Position numbers and translations under genes: made by a program. This document shows positions 33,682 through 42,086 of a DNA stretch of 64,000 nt, piece after piece. The notes below the pieces were generated by a model. That model saw nothing but the letters and a program-made list of their open reading frames with translations, did no database searches and was not told the origin of the DNA. Within the stretch, counting starts at the first letter, position 1. Each line of letters begins with the position of its first letter. Source of the stretch: Nostoc sp. NMS7 (GTDB taxonomy: Bacteria; Cyanobacteriota; Cyanobacteriia; Cyanobacteriales; Nostocaceae); assembly GCF_017115085.1 (NCBI RefSeq), contig NZ_JABXKJ010000247.1, positions 96,554 through 160,553 on the forward strand, written 5' to 3'.

Positions 33682-33853
33682 GCTTCGGCTTCGCTCAGTA
33701 CAAGTGCCCAATGACCAATACTTCTCTACGAGAGGCTGCGCCAACGGCTTCTCTACCAGACGCTGTTCGCGTTCGCTCAGTACAAGTGCCCAATGCCCAA
33801 TGCCCAATTAGAATGGAGATAACTATAGCTTAATATCTTCACTAATTTACTCT

Positions 33854-34954
33854 ATGTCAGTTTTAGCAGCGATCGCAGTCTTGGCTGTTTTGATTTTGGT
33901 ACACGAGTTGGGACATTTTGTTGCAGCCCGTTCTCAAGGCATTCTAGTTAACCGTTTTTCTTTGGGTTTTGGCCCAGTTCTTTTTAAGTACCAAGGTTCA
34001 CAAACCGAATATGCTGTCCGCGCTTTTCCCTTGGGCGGCTTCGTGGGCTTTCCCGATGATGACCCCGATAGCGATATTCCACCCAATGACCCAAATCTGC
34101 TGCGTAACCGTCCAATTTTAGACCGGGCGATCGTCATTAGTGCCGGAGTGATCGCAAATTTAATATTTGCTTACTTGGTGTTGGCTCTGCAATTGGGTAT
34201 TGTCGGCATTCCCAAGGAATTAAACTATCAAGCTGGTGTCGTTGTACAGCCTGTTAATCAAGAATCTGTCGCCTACCAAGCCGGAATTCGGGAAGGAGAT
34301 ATTATTCTGGCTGTGAACGGTCAGGAACTCCCGGCTTCTGATAAGTCAACTCCTTTGCTGACAAAAGAGATTCAAACTCATCCTAATCAGCAAATTGAAG
34401 TGAAAATTCAGCGTGAAAACCAACAAAAAACCCTGAAATTAACACCAAAGCTGGGAGCCGATGGTAAAGGTGTAGTTGGTGTGGCACTCAGTCCAAATGC
34501 GACAGCAGTTTATCGCCGTCCTAATAGTCCTTTTGAAATTTTCGGCATTGCTGCTAATAGGTTTCAACAATTATTTGTTGGGACACTCGCTGGTTTTGGG
34601 CAGTTGATTACTAACTTTCAACAAACTGCTGGACAAGTTTCTGGGCCAGTTAATATTGTCAAAATCGGGGCAAAATTAGCTGCTGATAATATCGTAAACC
34701 TGTTGTCTTTTGCCGCAATTATCAGCATTAACTTGGCTATTATCAACATTTTGCCTTTACCAGCTTTGGATGGCGGACAACTCGCTTTTCTGCTGATTGA
34801 AGGTTTGCGCGGTAAGCCTGTGCCTGCCCGTATTCAAGAAGGTGTAATGCAAACCGGTTTGGTGTTACTCTTAGGGTTAGGAATTTTTCTGATCGTTAAA
34901 GAAACCACCCAATTAACTAGCCAATTGGAATGGGTGCAAAGATTGTTCCAGTGA
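33854..34954 (+). CDS. rseP: RIP metalloprotease RseP (site-2 protease)
   Basis: 366 aa intramembrane zinc protease that cleaves anti-sigma factors or signal-peptide remnants. The first helix carries HELGH (residues 17-21); the second metal motif lies in INILPLPALDGGQLAFLLIE near the C-terminus. A single PDZ domain lies between (VVVQPVNQESVAYQAGIREG, DIILAVNGQEL). Other conserved pieces are GFGPVLFKYQG and FPLGGFVGFPDDDP. One PDZ and ~365 aa are normal for cyanobacteria. The next gene, nth, starts 46 bp downstream after a small repeat, so read-through is likely. Confidence 0.94.
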   Translation: MSVLAAIAVLAVLILVHELGHFVAARSQGILVNRFSLGFGPVLFKYQGSQTEYAVRAFPLGGFVGFPDDDPDSDIPPNDPNLLRNRPILDRAIVISAGVIANLIFAYLVLALQLGIVGIPKELNYQAGVVVQPVNQESVAYQAGIREGDIILAVNGQELPASDKSTPLLTKEIQTHPNQQIEVKIQRENQQKTLKLTPKLGADGKGVVGVALSPNATAVYRRPNSPFEIFGIAANRFQQLFVGTLAGFGQLITNFQQTAGQVSGPVNIVKIGAKLAADNIVNLLSFAAIISINLAIINILPLPALDGGQLAFLLIEGLRGKPVPARIQEGVMQTGLVLLLGLGIFLIVKETTQLTSQLEWVQRLFQ

Positions 34955-34966
34955 AAATAGGGAGTG

Positions 34967-34994
34967 GGAGAGACGCGATTAATCGCGTCTGTAC
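34967..34994 (+). repeat. Dispersed palindrome GCGATTAATCGC, single copy
   Basis: GAGAGACGCGATTAATCGCGTCTGTAC in the rseP-nth gap is one unit of the 36-bp repeat that is tandem at 47908-48030. The centre GACGCGATTAATCGCGTC is a perfect palindrome. Confidence 0.8.
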
Positions 34995-35000
34995 TAAGAA

Positions 35001-35672
35001 ATGGGGAGTCGGGAAAAGAAACTTTTACCTTTAAGGAAGCGATCGCTAGAAATTTTAGCTCGTCTGAAGCGTCTTTATCCAGATGCTACTTGCTCTTTGA
35101 ATTACTCAACACCAGTACAATTGTTGGTGGCAACTATTCTGTCTGCTCAGTGTACTGATGAGCGGGTGAATAAGGTGACACCAGAATTGTTTGGTAGGTT
35201 TCCTGATGCTGCGAGTTTAGCGATCGCTGACTTGGTAGAATTAGAAAACTTGGTGCGTTCAACTGGCTTTTATCGCAATAAAGCCAAGAACATTCAAGCC
35301 GCCTGTCGGATGATTGTCACTGAGTTTAACTCTGTTGTCCCCAACGAAATGGAACAGTTGTTAAAACTTCCAGGTGTGGCGCGGAAAACAGCAAATGTAG
35401 TCCTGGCTCATGCTTATGGCATTCATGTGGGAGTGACGGTAGATACTCACGTCAAGCGCCTGTGCCAACGTTTGGGTTTAACTAAAGCAAAAGACCCCGT
35501 TCGGATTGAGCAAGATTTAATGGGTTTATTGCCGCAACCTGATTGGGAAAATTGGTCAATCCGGCTGATTTATCATGGTCGTGCTATTTGTAAAGCACGC
35601 TCTCCCGTCTGTATCGCTTGTGAGCTTGCTGATTTATGTCCGGCGGCGAATCAGCCAATGGTTGTAGGGTAA
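35001..35672 (+). CDS. nth: Endonuclease III
   Basis: 223 aa base-excision repair DNA glycosylase/AP lyase for oxidised pyrimidines. The helix-hairpin-helix with catalytic Lys is LPGVARKTANVVLAHAYG, followed by the catalytic Asp in VTVDTHVKRLCQRLG. The 4Fe-4S cluster loop C-x6-C-x2-C-x5-C is intact (CKARSPVCIACELADLC). The substrate-binding strand is ATILSAQCTDERVN. ATG start at 35001 follows AAGAA. It probably shares transcription with rseP upstream. Confidence 0.95.
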   Translation: MGSREKKLLPLRKRSLEILARLKRLYPDATCSLNYSTPVQLLVATILSAQCTDERVNKVTPELFGRFPDAASLAIADLVELENLVRSTGFYRNKAKNIQAACRMIVTEFNSVVPNEMEQLLKLPGVARKTANVVLAHAYGIHVGVTVDTHVKRLCQRLGLTKAKDPVRIEQDLMGLLPQPDWENWSIRLIYHGRAICKARSPVCIACELADLCPAANQPMVVG

Positions 35673-35748
35673 GCGACAGGAGTAACCCTAGAATTGATGG
35701 GGAGGCTGTAGAATAGAGAATGCTGTCTTTAAATAAGTTAAAAAATGT

Positions 35749-36051
35749 ATGGCAAAAAAGGGCTTGATTGAGCGCGAGAAAAAGCGCACTAGGTTGATAG
35801 AAAAGTATGCTGACAAGCGGGAAGCTCTTCTCGAAGAGTTTAGAAGTGCAGCATCTCCTCTGGATAAGCTGGAAATCCACCGGAAGATTCAACAGCTACC
35901 CCGGAATAGTGCGCCCACCCGCCACCGCAACCGTTGCTGGTTGACTGGTCGTTCTAGAGGTGTTTACCGCGATTTTGGACTGTCTCGGAACGTGCTGCGA
36001 GAATGGGCGCATGAAGGTCTTTTGCCTGGAGTTGTTAAGTCTAGTTGGTAA
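35749..36051 (+). CDS. rpsN: 30S ribosomal protein S14
   Basis: 100 aa. This is the zinc-independent (C-minus) type: MAKKGLIEREKKRTRLIEKY at the start, and the RNA-binding C-terminus NRCWLTGRSRGVYRDFGLSR followed by NVLREWAHEGLLPGVVKSSW. The CxxC zinc pairs of the short S14 type are absent, as expected at this length. It is encoded singly, apart from the main ribosomal operons, which is usual for cyanobacterial S14. Confidence 0.97.
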   Translation: MAKKGLIEREKKRTRLIEKYADKREALLEEFRSAASPLDKLEIHRKIQQLPRNSAPTRHRNRCWLTGRSRGVYRDFGLSRNVLREWAHEGLLPGVVKSSW

Positions 36052-36056
36052 ATAAG

Positions 36057-36122
36057 AGTCATTAGTCATTAGTCATTAGTCATTGGTAAAGAACAAATGA
36101 CAAAGGACAAATGACAAATGAC
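36057..36122 (+). repeat. Two heptanucleotide repeats
   Basis: Four AGTCATT units (36057-36084) are followed by AAATGAC/AAAGGAC units (about 36094-36122). They fill the 76-bp gap between rpsN and the convergent 109-aa gene. Similar heptamers occur near 515, 650, 19905 and 26370. Confidence 0.88.
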
Positions 36123-36127
36123 AAAAA

Positions 36128-36457
36128 TTATTGACCACAACACTTATCAATTCCCAGACTTTCTAAGAGTAGATCGCTGACGGCGTTGGCGATCGCAAAC
36201 TCTCCATAGAAGCTATTGGAAAAATCATACGACTGCATCTCTGTGACAATCGCAATTACCAGACAACCAAGGTCGTTTTCTCCTTCCATCCGTTGACGCA
36301 CAAAAATCTGTGCGGCTCGTTGGGCAATATTTTGGTTGACTGCTTCGGGGATAAATTCGGTATCTAGCCAATGTTGTAAGCGCTCTCGTAACCATTCTCC
36401 TTCGAGTTGCGGATTTTCAGGGGGTGGTAGGGTGATGGGTGGAATTGGTTGAGTCAT
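36128..36457 (-). CDS. Conserved small cyanobacterial protein, unknown
   Basis: 109 aa, soluble. It begins with a Pro-rich segment (MTQPIPPITLPPPENPQLEG), then helices (WLRERLQHWLDTEFIPEAVN; AQRAAQIFVRQRMEGENDLG; LVIAIVTEMQSYDFSNSFYG) and ends CCGQ. The conserved-looking 'W...RL..WLD.EF.PE..N..IA..AA.I..RQR.EGEND' suggests a real cyanobacterial family, but I cannot name it. The frame has good codon texture and an ATG start. It lies tail-to-tail with rpsN. Confidence 0.65.
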   Translation of the reverse strand: MTQPIPPITLPPPENPQLEGEWLRERLQHWLDTEFIPEAVNQNIAQRAAQIFVRQRMEGENDLGCLVIAIVTEMQSYDFSNSFYGEFAIANAVSDLLLESLGIDKCCGQ

Positions 36458-36560
36458 TTTTTTTAAACGCAGAGGGACACGGAGGGAAGCGTAGAGGAAT
36501 GCAGAGAATGATTGATAGCATCAAATTGCATTTCTCTAGTTAGTTTTTTTATATTTATTT

Positions 36561-37136
36561 ATGCAATATGATATCGCCGCTATTGTTGAGGGCTATGCAC
36601 AAGGCTATTTTCTCATGGCTGATGAGCGCGATCGCCTGAGTTGGTACGGAAGTCGCGATCGGACTTTTATTCCTTTGGATGAACGGTTTCACTACCCCAG
36701 GTCTTTGCAGCGTGTTATCAATCAAGAACGGTTTACTGTGGCGATTAATCGGGACTTTCAAGCTGTGGTGGCTGGGTGTGCTGACAGAGAGACAACCTGG
36801 ATTTCACCGGAATTACGAGAGATTTATTCGCTACTTTATCAGAAGGGTTATGCTTATAGTTTTGAAACTTGGCAGGGTGACGAATTAGCTGGGGGAATTT
36901 TAGGGATTGTCATTGGTGGCGCTTTTATTGGCGAGTCAATGTTTTACCGCATCCCTGAAGGCTCGAAGGTGGCGATGGTAAAGTTGGTGGAAAGATTGCG
37001 CCAGAGGGAATTTGTATTTTTTGATGGCCAAATGATGAATCCCCATTTGGAAAGATTTGGTGCTTATCGGGTTGGGGACAAAGAATATCAAGTTTTACTC
37101 AAGCAAGCGTTGCAATGTCGCTGTAAATTAGTATGA
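36561..37136 (+). CDS. aat: Leucyl/phenylalanyl-tRNA--protein transferase
   Basis: 191 aa GNAT-fold enzyme that adds Leu or Phe to N-terminal Lys/Arg of proteins for the ClpS-ClpAP N-end rule pathway. Family motifs are GYAQGYFLMADE, WISPELREIYSLLYQKGYA, SFETWQGDELAGGILGIVIG, GGAFIGESMF and FFDGQMMNPHLERFGA. It is slightly short at the C-terminus relative to Escherichia coli Aat (234 aa), as in other cyanobacteria. ATG start at 36561. Monocistronic. Confidence 0.95.
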   Translation: MQYDIAAIVEGYAQGYFLMADERDRLSWYGSRDRTFIPLDERFHYPRSLQRVINQERFTVAINRDFQAVVAGCADRETTWISPELREIYSLLYQKGYAYSFETWQGDELAGGILGIVIGGAFIGESMFYRIPEGSKVAMVKLVERLRQREFVFFDGQMMNPHLERFGAYRVGDKEYQVLLKQALQCRCKLV

Positions 37137-37374
37137 AGGGTGCTATTCTTTAGCTATAATTTCGTTAAATTCAGGACTTACGCAACTAGCACAGGGCGAT
37201 CGCACTCATTGTCGTACAGATGTATTGTTTCCCAGAAGATATCTTTCATTAGCTCCTACTCTATTATTAACAATAAGAAATTGTGTAAATTCCAGACATT
37301 AATTTTATGATACAATAACTCATGTGTGCGTGAAAAAATCAGTTAGCAATGAGATTTACTAAACTTAATTATTG

Positions 37375-37530
37375 TCATATTTTATAGACTTCCAAAAAAG
37401 ATGCGATCGCTTCATTCAGTTGCTTGATTGCTGCTTCTTGATTTAACCCTTGTCTTACCAGTCCATTTTCTAAGCATAAAGCAACCCAATAACCTGCACT
37501 CTTTCGCAAAACTATTGTGTAGAAGTCCAG
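37375..37530 (-). CDS. HicB-like antitoxin fragment, copy A (no standard start)
   Basis: The minus strand reads LDFYTIVLRKSAGYWVALCL, ENGLVRQGLNQEAAIKQLNE, AIASFLEVYKI then stop. This is the N-terminal HicB fold, the partner sequence to copy B at 38452-38589. The expected ATG position holds CTG (37528-37530), and a TAA lies only four codons upstream, so no ATG/GTG/TTG is available; either CTG is used or the gene is dead. At ~51 aa it is shorter than full HicB (~70-85 aa in this subfamily). No HicA toxin is adjacent. The rest of the spacer 37137-37374 shows nothing else. Confidence 0.5.
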   Translation of the reverse strand: MDFYTIVLRKSAGYWVALCLENGLVRQGLNQEAAIKQLNEAIASFLEVYKI

Positions 37531-37583
37531 AAATGTTTTTTAGTAAGAGAATAGCTGAAGCAACAGTTAATTTTGGCAATTAT

Positions 37584-37814
37584 TCATGATCCAAAACTAG
37601 CCACTTCTACAGGACGTTCCACAGCTAATTTTTTCCGGTTAGTTTTGATTTGTTCAATTTTGTGAAGAGTTTCAGCAGTTAAATAACTTTCGCCGCAATG
37701 AGTACAGGTTATCACTGGAATATTTTCTATTACTAGCAGGTCTTTACCCTTACCGTAAGTTCTAGTAATTCGGCGGACTTTTACACCTTCGCTTCCACAA
37801 ATATCACACAGCAT
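37584..37814 (-). CDS. YgiT-type zinc-finger protein (MqsA-like antitoxin)
   Basis: 76 aa. The N-terminal zinc-binding fold has two CxxC motifs: MLCDICGSEGVKVRRITRTY and IPVITCTHCGESYLTAETLH. The C-terminal basic tail (KIEQIKTNRKKLAVERP) is short and lacks the helix-turn-helix domain of full MqsA. Such proteins are normally the second gene after a DUF4258 toxin. Here the upstream DUF4258 frame is truncated, leaving an apparently orphan antitoxin. AGGAAAG precedes the ATG, and the gap to the upstream frame is 17 bp. Confidence 0.8.
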   Translation of the reverse strand: MLCDICGSEGVKVRRITRTYGKGKDLLVIENIPVITCTHCGESYLTAETLHKIEQIKTNRKKLAVERPVEVASFGS

Positions 37815-37831
37815 TTGCCGCTTTCCTGGTA

Positions 37832-38041
37832 TTAGGGTATGTATACAGTAATGATAACAAGTTTTCCAGTTGGACTTAGCTTGGCAATTATTTTGACTTC
37901 CCCTGCATCAAGAGTTAAACCTCTGATGCGATATTTAGATTCTGCTGTCACTTTATCTTTTTGACATTCCAGTATTTCGCCTGTGAGCACACCTTCTTCA
38001 ATGTCATAGGTATAATATACGATAATAACTAATTTTTTGTA
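37832..38041 (-). pseudogene. DUF4258-type toxin gene, N-terminally truncated
   Basis: The frame ends with KDKVTAESKYRIRGLTLDAG, EVKIIAKLSPTGKLVIITVY IP and a stop, matching the C-terminal half of DUF4258 toxins. The expected N-terminal His and 'R...R.I' helices are missing; a stop stands at 38042-38044 and the first usable start is a GTG at 37988-37990, giving about 52 residues. The upstream part KLVIIVYYTY looks like a degenerate echo of the C-terminal KLVIITVY. Probably inactive. It precedes the MqsA-like gene by 17 bp. Confidence 0.55.
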
Positions 38042-38070
38042 TTATCAAAGACTTCAGTGTGAGGAATTTA

Positions 38071-38104
38071 CATCAAAAAGCCCACTAATGAGGGCTTTTT
38101 GATG
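38071..38104. terminator. Perfect 13-bp hairpin, bidirectional terminator type
   Basis: CATCAAAAAGCCC and GGGCTTTTTGATG pair perfectly around ACTAATGA. The internal A5 and T5 tracts suit termination in both directions. It separates the MqsA-like/DUF4258 pair from the acnB 3' duplicate. Confidence 0.8.
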
Positions 38105-38143
38105 TAGCTACAGATTAAAACATGGGGCATTTCATGTTAATTA

Positions 38144-38352
38144 TTACCTACCTCGCAGCAGTCGGCATACCCAAAATATCTTCAATCTCGGCATCTCTTC
38201 CGACAGAATCACGCGTCCTTCATCCTCAAAACCGAGGATTTGATCAAAGTTTAAATACCCATACAAATCATCCGCAAAAGGATGAATTATACTCGCCACA
38301 ATATCCAAATATTCCTCCACTGTGGGAAGCCGCTCTAGCAACGCACAAACTG
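38144..38352 (-). pseudogene. Duplicated 3' end of acnB
   Basis: The minus strand encodes LLERLPTVEEYLDIVASIIH, PFADDLYGYLNFDQILGFED, EGRVI, nearly identical to the last ~55 residues of AcnB (39107-41737): LLGRLPTVQEYLDIVASRIH and so on. Homology begins at GCAGTTTGTGCG, about 38352, and stops near the AcnB C-terminus, after which the frame runs into unrelated sequence (MPRLKIFWVC). It is a partial duplication downstream of the intact gene, not a functional protein. Confidence 0.85.
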
Positions 38353-38589
38353 CTCTAAATCTTGTTCTTTTTCTTCAACAGATAAAAATTCATATAATTC
38401 ATCTATTGAAACGGTAGATTTATAAATATTACTTTCAGACTCATAAACCACTTAAAAAGATTCAATTGCTTCTTTCAGTTTATTAATTGCATCTTCTTGA
38501 ATATTTCCCTGCCCGACAATGCCGTTTTCTAAACATAAAGCAACCCAATAGCCAGAATTTTTTCTGAGTACGACGGTATAAAAATTCAT
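38335..38589 (-). pseudogene. HicB-like antitoxin copy B with in-frame stop
   Basis: ATG 38589 follows GGAGGAAGGA, an excellent ribosome-binding site. The frame reads MNFYTVVLRKNSGYWVALCL, ENGIVGQGNIQEDAINKLKE, AIESF, then TAA (38452-38454), and continues in the same frame as VVYESESNIYKSTVSIDELY, EFLSVEEKEQDLE. The family continues SFQ-VYESE at this point, so CAA to TAA is the likely nonsense change. The last residues (QFVRC) come from the acnB duplicate, so the C-terminus is also replaced. A 45-aa product is still possible. It lies 13 bp after the DUF29 gene. Confidence 0.65.
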
Positions 38590-38602
38590 TCCTTCCTCCA
38601 AC

Positions 38603-39049
38603 TTAATAACTATTTTTTAAAGTTTCTTCTAATGTAAAAGGAGATTCTTTAGGAAAAAAATTTAAATTAATCCCTGTTTCATCAGATGCTTTGAGACGAG
38701 CTTTTTGATAACAATCTTCAAATACTTCTGCAAGTAGAGGTTGCAAACTCGGACTATCTTCTAATAATGTTTCAATACAGATACCTTGTTCAGAAATACT
38801 GCTGCGCCAACTTTCACTACGTTTTTCTGGTTGATATTGCCATTTCAGCAAGTGCATTAATAGCACAATTAATCTATTTTTTAACTCGCGTTTTTCACTT
38901 CTCCCCATGCTTTCAATTTCTTCAATTAGATTAGGTATATCTATTTGATTAAAATTATTTTCTTTTAACTGCTGGGCAATGGTTTGCGTCCACAAGTAAA
39001 AGTCTTGTTCATAGAGATTTTGTTCATTTATAAAAGATGGACTGGTCAT
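38603..39049 (-). CDS. DUF29 family protein
   Basis: 148 aa soluble helical protein of a family widespread and multicopy in cyanobacteria, of unknown function. Family pattern: YEQDFYLWTQTIAQQLKENN, FNQIDIPNLIEEIESMGRSE, KRELKNRLIVLLMHLLKWQY, QPEKRSESWRSSI. DUF29 genes often sit among toxin-antitoxin and mobile genes, as here. ATG at 39049 is the only good start. It lies between acnB (57 bp upstream) and the HicB-like relic (13 bp downstream). Confidence 0.88.
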   Translation of the reverse strand: MTSPSFINEQNLYEQDFYLWTQTIAQQLKENNFNQIDIPNLIEEIESMGRSEKRELKNRLIVLLMHLLKWQYQPEKRSESWRSSISEQGICIETLLEDSPSLQPLLAEVFEDCYQKARLKASDETGINLNFFPKESPFTLEETLKNSY

Positions 39050-39106
39050 TAATATTCCTCTTGGAAACGCTAAATATTAGGTGGGCATAACACCCACCTA
39101 ATTAAA

Positions 39107-41737
39107 CTATACCAACAAAGCCTGCTCCTCCTTAGAAATCACGCGCCCTTCATCCTCAAAACCGAGGATTTGATCAAAGTTCAAATACTGATACAAATCT
39201 TCTGCAAAAGGATGAATTCTACTCGCCACAATATCCAAATATTCCTGCACTGTGGGAAGCCGTCCCAGCAGCGCACAAACTGCGGCTAATTCTGCTGAAC
39301 CAAGATACACTCGCGCATCTTTACCCATGCGATTATTGAAGTTACGGGTAGAGGTAGAAAACACTGTTGTCCCATCAGCAACTCGCGCCTGATTTCCCAT
39401 GCACAAGCTGCATCCTGGTATTTCTGTTCTAGCACCCGCAGCCCCAAAAATGCTGTATACACCTTCTTCTTTAAGTTGGTGTTCATCCATGCGGGTTGGT
39501 GGTGAAATCCACAGGCGAGTTTTCACTTCACCGGCACCTTCCAAAACTTTCGCTGTTGCCCGATAATGACCGATATTCGTCATACATGAACCGACGAATA
39601 CTTCTTGCACTGGATCATTAGCAACTTCCGATAATAATTTAACATTATCGGGGTCATTGGGAGCAGCAACAATTGGTTCTTTGATTTCGTTCAAATCGAT
39701 TTCAATTATTTCGGCATACTCCGCATCGGCATCACCTTCTAATAACACGGTATTTGCTAACCATTCTTCCATCTTGGCCACACGGCGCAACATGGTACGC
39801 GGATCATGATAGCCTCGTGCTATCATGTTTTTCAGCAGTGCGACATTAGAACGCAGATATTCAGAAATTGTTTCTACACTCAGCTTAATTGTGCATCCAG
39901 CACAAGAACGTTCGGCGCTAGCATCAGTGAGTTCAAAGGCTTGTTCCACTTTTAAATCTGGTAAACCTTCTATTTCCAGAATTCGCCCGGAGAAGACATT
40001 TTTCTTGTTCTGCTTCTCTGCTGTCAGCAAACCTTTTTGAATTGCCACGTAGGGAATGGCATTCACGACATCCCGCAGGGTGATACCTGGTTGCAATTCA
40101 CCTTTAAATCTTACTAATACTGACTCTGGCATATCTAAAGGCATGACACCCAAAGCTGCTGCAAACGCCACTAATCCCGAACCGGCGGGGAAGGAAATAC
40201 CTAAGGGGAAGCGGGTGTGAGAGTCGCCGCCAGTTCCTACGGTGTCGGGTAGCAGCATCCGGTTTAACCAAGAGTGGATGATACCATCACCGGGGCGGAG
40301 GGCGACACCGCCACGAGAAGCAAAGAAATCGGGGAGTTCGTGATGGGTTTGGATGTCAACTGGTTTGGGATAAGCTGCTGTGTGGCAGAAACTTTGTATC
40401 ACTAAGTCTGCACTGAAACCAAGACAGGCGAGTTCTTTCAATTCGTCGCGGGTCATGGGGCCTGTGGTATCCTGGGAACCAACGGTTGTAATGATGGGTT
40501 CGCAGGATGTGTTGGGACGCACACCAGGTAATCCGCAAGCTTTACCTACCATTTTCTGCGCCAGGGTGTAGCCTTTGCCTGTATCAAAGGCTTGCTGGGG
40601 ACGGGTAAAAACTGTGCTGGGTTCTAAACCAAGTGCAAGACGAGTTTTGTCGGTGAGGGTACGTCCGATAAGTAAGGGGATACGTCCACCGGCGCGAACT
40701 TCATCGAAGATGGTATCAGGTTTGAGGGCAAAGGTGGAAATGACTTCGCCTGCTTCGTTTGTGATTTCGCCTTTGTAGGGATGGATGGTAATTACCATGC
40801 CGGTTTCGAGTTTGCTGACATCGCACTGGATAGGCAAAGCACCGGCATCTTCTGCTGTATTAAAGAAGATAGGCGCGATCGCACCACCTAAAACATAACC
40901 CCCAGCGCGTTTGTTTGGCACAAAAGGGATATTATTTCCTGTATGCCACAATACGGAGTTGATGGCAGATTTACGCGAGGAACCTGTACCAACTACATCC
41001 CCCACGTAAGCTACAGGATGCCCTTTTTCCTTCAGTTCGGCAATAGTTGCCAAGCTTCCCGGTTGCCGTGACTCTAACATCACTAAGGCGTGTAAGGGAA
41101 TATCTGGGCGAGTTGTGGCGCTTTGGGCGGGGGATAAATCGTCGGTATTGGTTTCGCCAGGAACTTTAAAAACGGTGACAGTAATCGCTTCTCTTACTGT
41201 GGGACGAAGGGTAAACCATTCAGCTTCCGCCCAAGAGTCAATCACCCGCTTGGCGAAAGGATTGGTTTTAGACAACTCCAAAACATCGTGGAAGGCATCG
41301 TACACCAAGAGGATTTTGCTTAAGGCGTTAGCGGCGTAGGCGGCGATGGGTTCTTTTCCTTGTCCGCCCATTACTAAAGGTGTTTCAGATGAGTCTGAGA
41401 GGGATACGGTAGGCCATTGCAGCAAATCGATTAAAGATTGCACGTTGTAACCGCCTATCATCGTCCCTAACAATTGCACCGCTTCTATGCGCGAAACCAA
41501 CGGACTGGTGATTTCCTTTTTGGCAATGGCGGTGAGAAATCCAGCTTTGACATAAGCTGCTGGATCAACACCAGGAGAAACGCGATCGCTCAATAGATGT
41601 AATAATATCTCCTCTTGACCCTTTGGCGGATTTTTCAGTAATTCACATAATTCTGAGGTTTGCTTTGCATCCAATGGTAAGGGGGGAATTCCCAGTGCTG
41701 CTCTTTCAGCAAGGTGTTTACGATATTGTTCCAGCAT
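39107..41737 (-). CDS. acnB: Bifunctional aconitate hydratase 2 / 2-methylisocitrate dehydratase
   Basis: 876 aa 4Fe-4S enzyme of the TCA cycle converting citrate to isocitrate. It has the AcnB order: an N-terminal HEAT-like helical domain (MLEQYRKHLAERAALGIPPL), the swivel domain (VAYVGDVVGTGSSRKSAINS), then the catalytic domains with TGPMTRDELKELACLG, GDSHTRFPLGISFPAGSG, ERSCAGCTIKLS, and the cluster cysteines in EIPGCSLCMGNQARV, plus FSTSTRNFNNRMG. The start at 41737 is preferred over 41752 because GGAG lies 12 bases before it and AcnB proteins begin MLE.YR. The last ~55 codons are duplicated at 38144-38352. It stands alone upstream of DUF29. Confidence 0.97.
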   Translation of the reverse strand: MLEQYRKHLAERAALGIPPLPLDAKQTSELCELLKNPPKGQEEILLHLLSDRVSPGVDPAAYVKAGFLTAIAKKEITSPLVSRIEAVQLLGTMIGGYNVQSLIDLLQWPTVSLSDSSETPLVMGGQGKEPIAAYAANALSKILLVYDAFHDVLELSKTNPFAKRVIDSWAEAEWFTLRPTVREAITVTVFKVPGETNTDDLSPAQSATTRPDIPLHALVMLESRQPGSLATIAELKEKGHPVAYVGDVVGTGSSRKSAINSVLWHTGNNIPFVPNKRAGGYVLGGAIAPIFFNTAEDAGALPIQCDVSKLETGMVITIHPYKGEITNEAGEVISTFALKPDTIFDEVRAGGRIPLLIGRTLTDKTRLALGLEPSTVFTRPQQAFDTGKGYTLAQKMVGKACGLPGVRPNTSCEPIITTVGSQDTTGPMTRDELKELACLGFSADLVIQSFCHTAAYPKPVDIQTHHELPDFFASRGGVALRPGDGIIHSWLNRMLLPDTVGTGGDSHTRFPLGISFPAGSGLVAFAAALGVMPLDMPESVLVRFKGELQPGITLRDVVNAIPYVAIQKGLLTAEKQNKKNVFSGRILEIEGLPDLKVEQAFELTDASAERSCAGCTIKLSVETISEYLRSNVALLKNMIARGYHDPRTMLRRVAKMEEWLANTVLLEGDADAEYAEIIEIDLNEIKEPIVAAPNDPDNVKLLSEVANDPVQEVFVGSCMTNIGHYRATAKVLEGAGEVKTRLWISPPTRMDEHQLKEEGVYSIFGAAGARTEIPGCSLCMGNQARVADGTTVFSTSTRNFNNRMGKDARVYLGSAELAAVCALLGRLPTVQEYLDIVASRIHPFAEDLYQYLNFDQILGFEDEGRVISKEEQALLV

Positions 41738-41982
41738 TCTTATGTTCTCCATTGGGATTTTCTCCCTTTAATTATGAAATATTTTTAGGCAATACTTGGC
41801 TATAAAAGTTTAGCTTACTTTTATTACTGGAAGCCTTACTGGTAATCGGTTATTAGCAAGGTTTTTTTTATACTGAAGGTATAGTTTTCGTGAAGCGAAT
41901 ATATTTACAATTTGATAGAATACGAGCAGCACTAAACTGGGTTGCTGTAGAATCCGAGTTGGTTATAAATTATTTAATCTGC

Positions 41983-42065
41983 TATGGCGGTTATTAGTTG
42001 AGTAGGTACAGAACCCCACCCCCCGCTCTTCGAGAGGGGGCTATGATGTAACTTATTTAATTAGC
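41983..42065. repeat. Dispersed repeat with C-rich hairpin, copy 1
   Basis: GGCGGTTATTAGTTGAGT, then AGAACCCCACCCCC, a CTCTTCGAGAG hairpin, and CTATGATGTAA. The same order recurs at 44569-44665, where the hairpin is CTCCCCGCAAGCGAGGAG. It fills most of the gap between acnB upstream DNA and the DUF4351 gene; the rest of 41753-42086 shows nothing. Confidence 0.7.
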
Positions 42066-42086
42066 AAAAGCTAGAATGATTTATCC

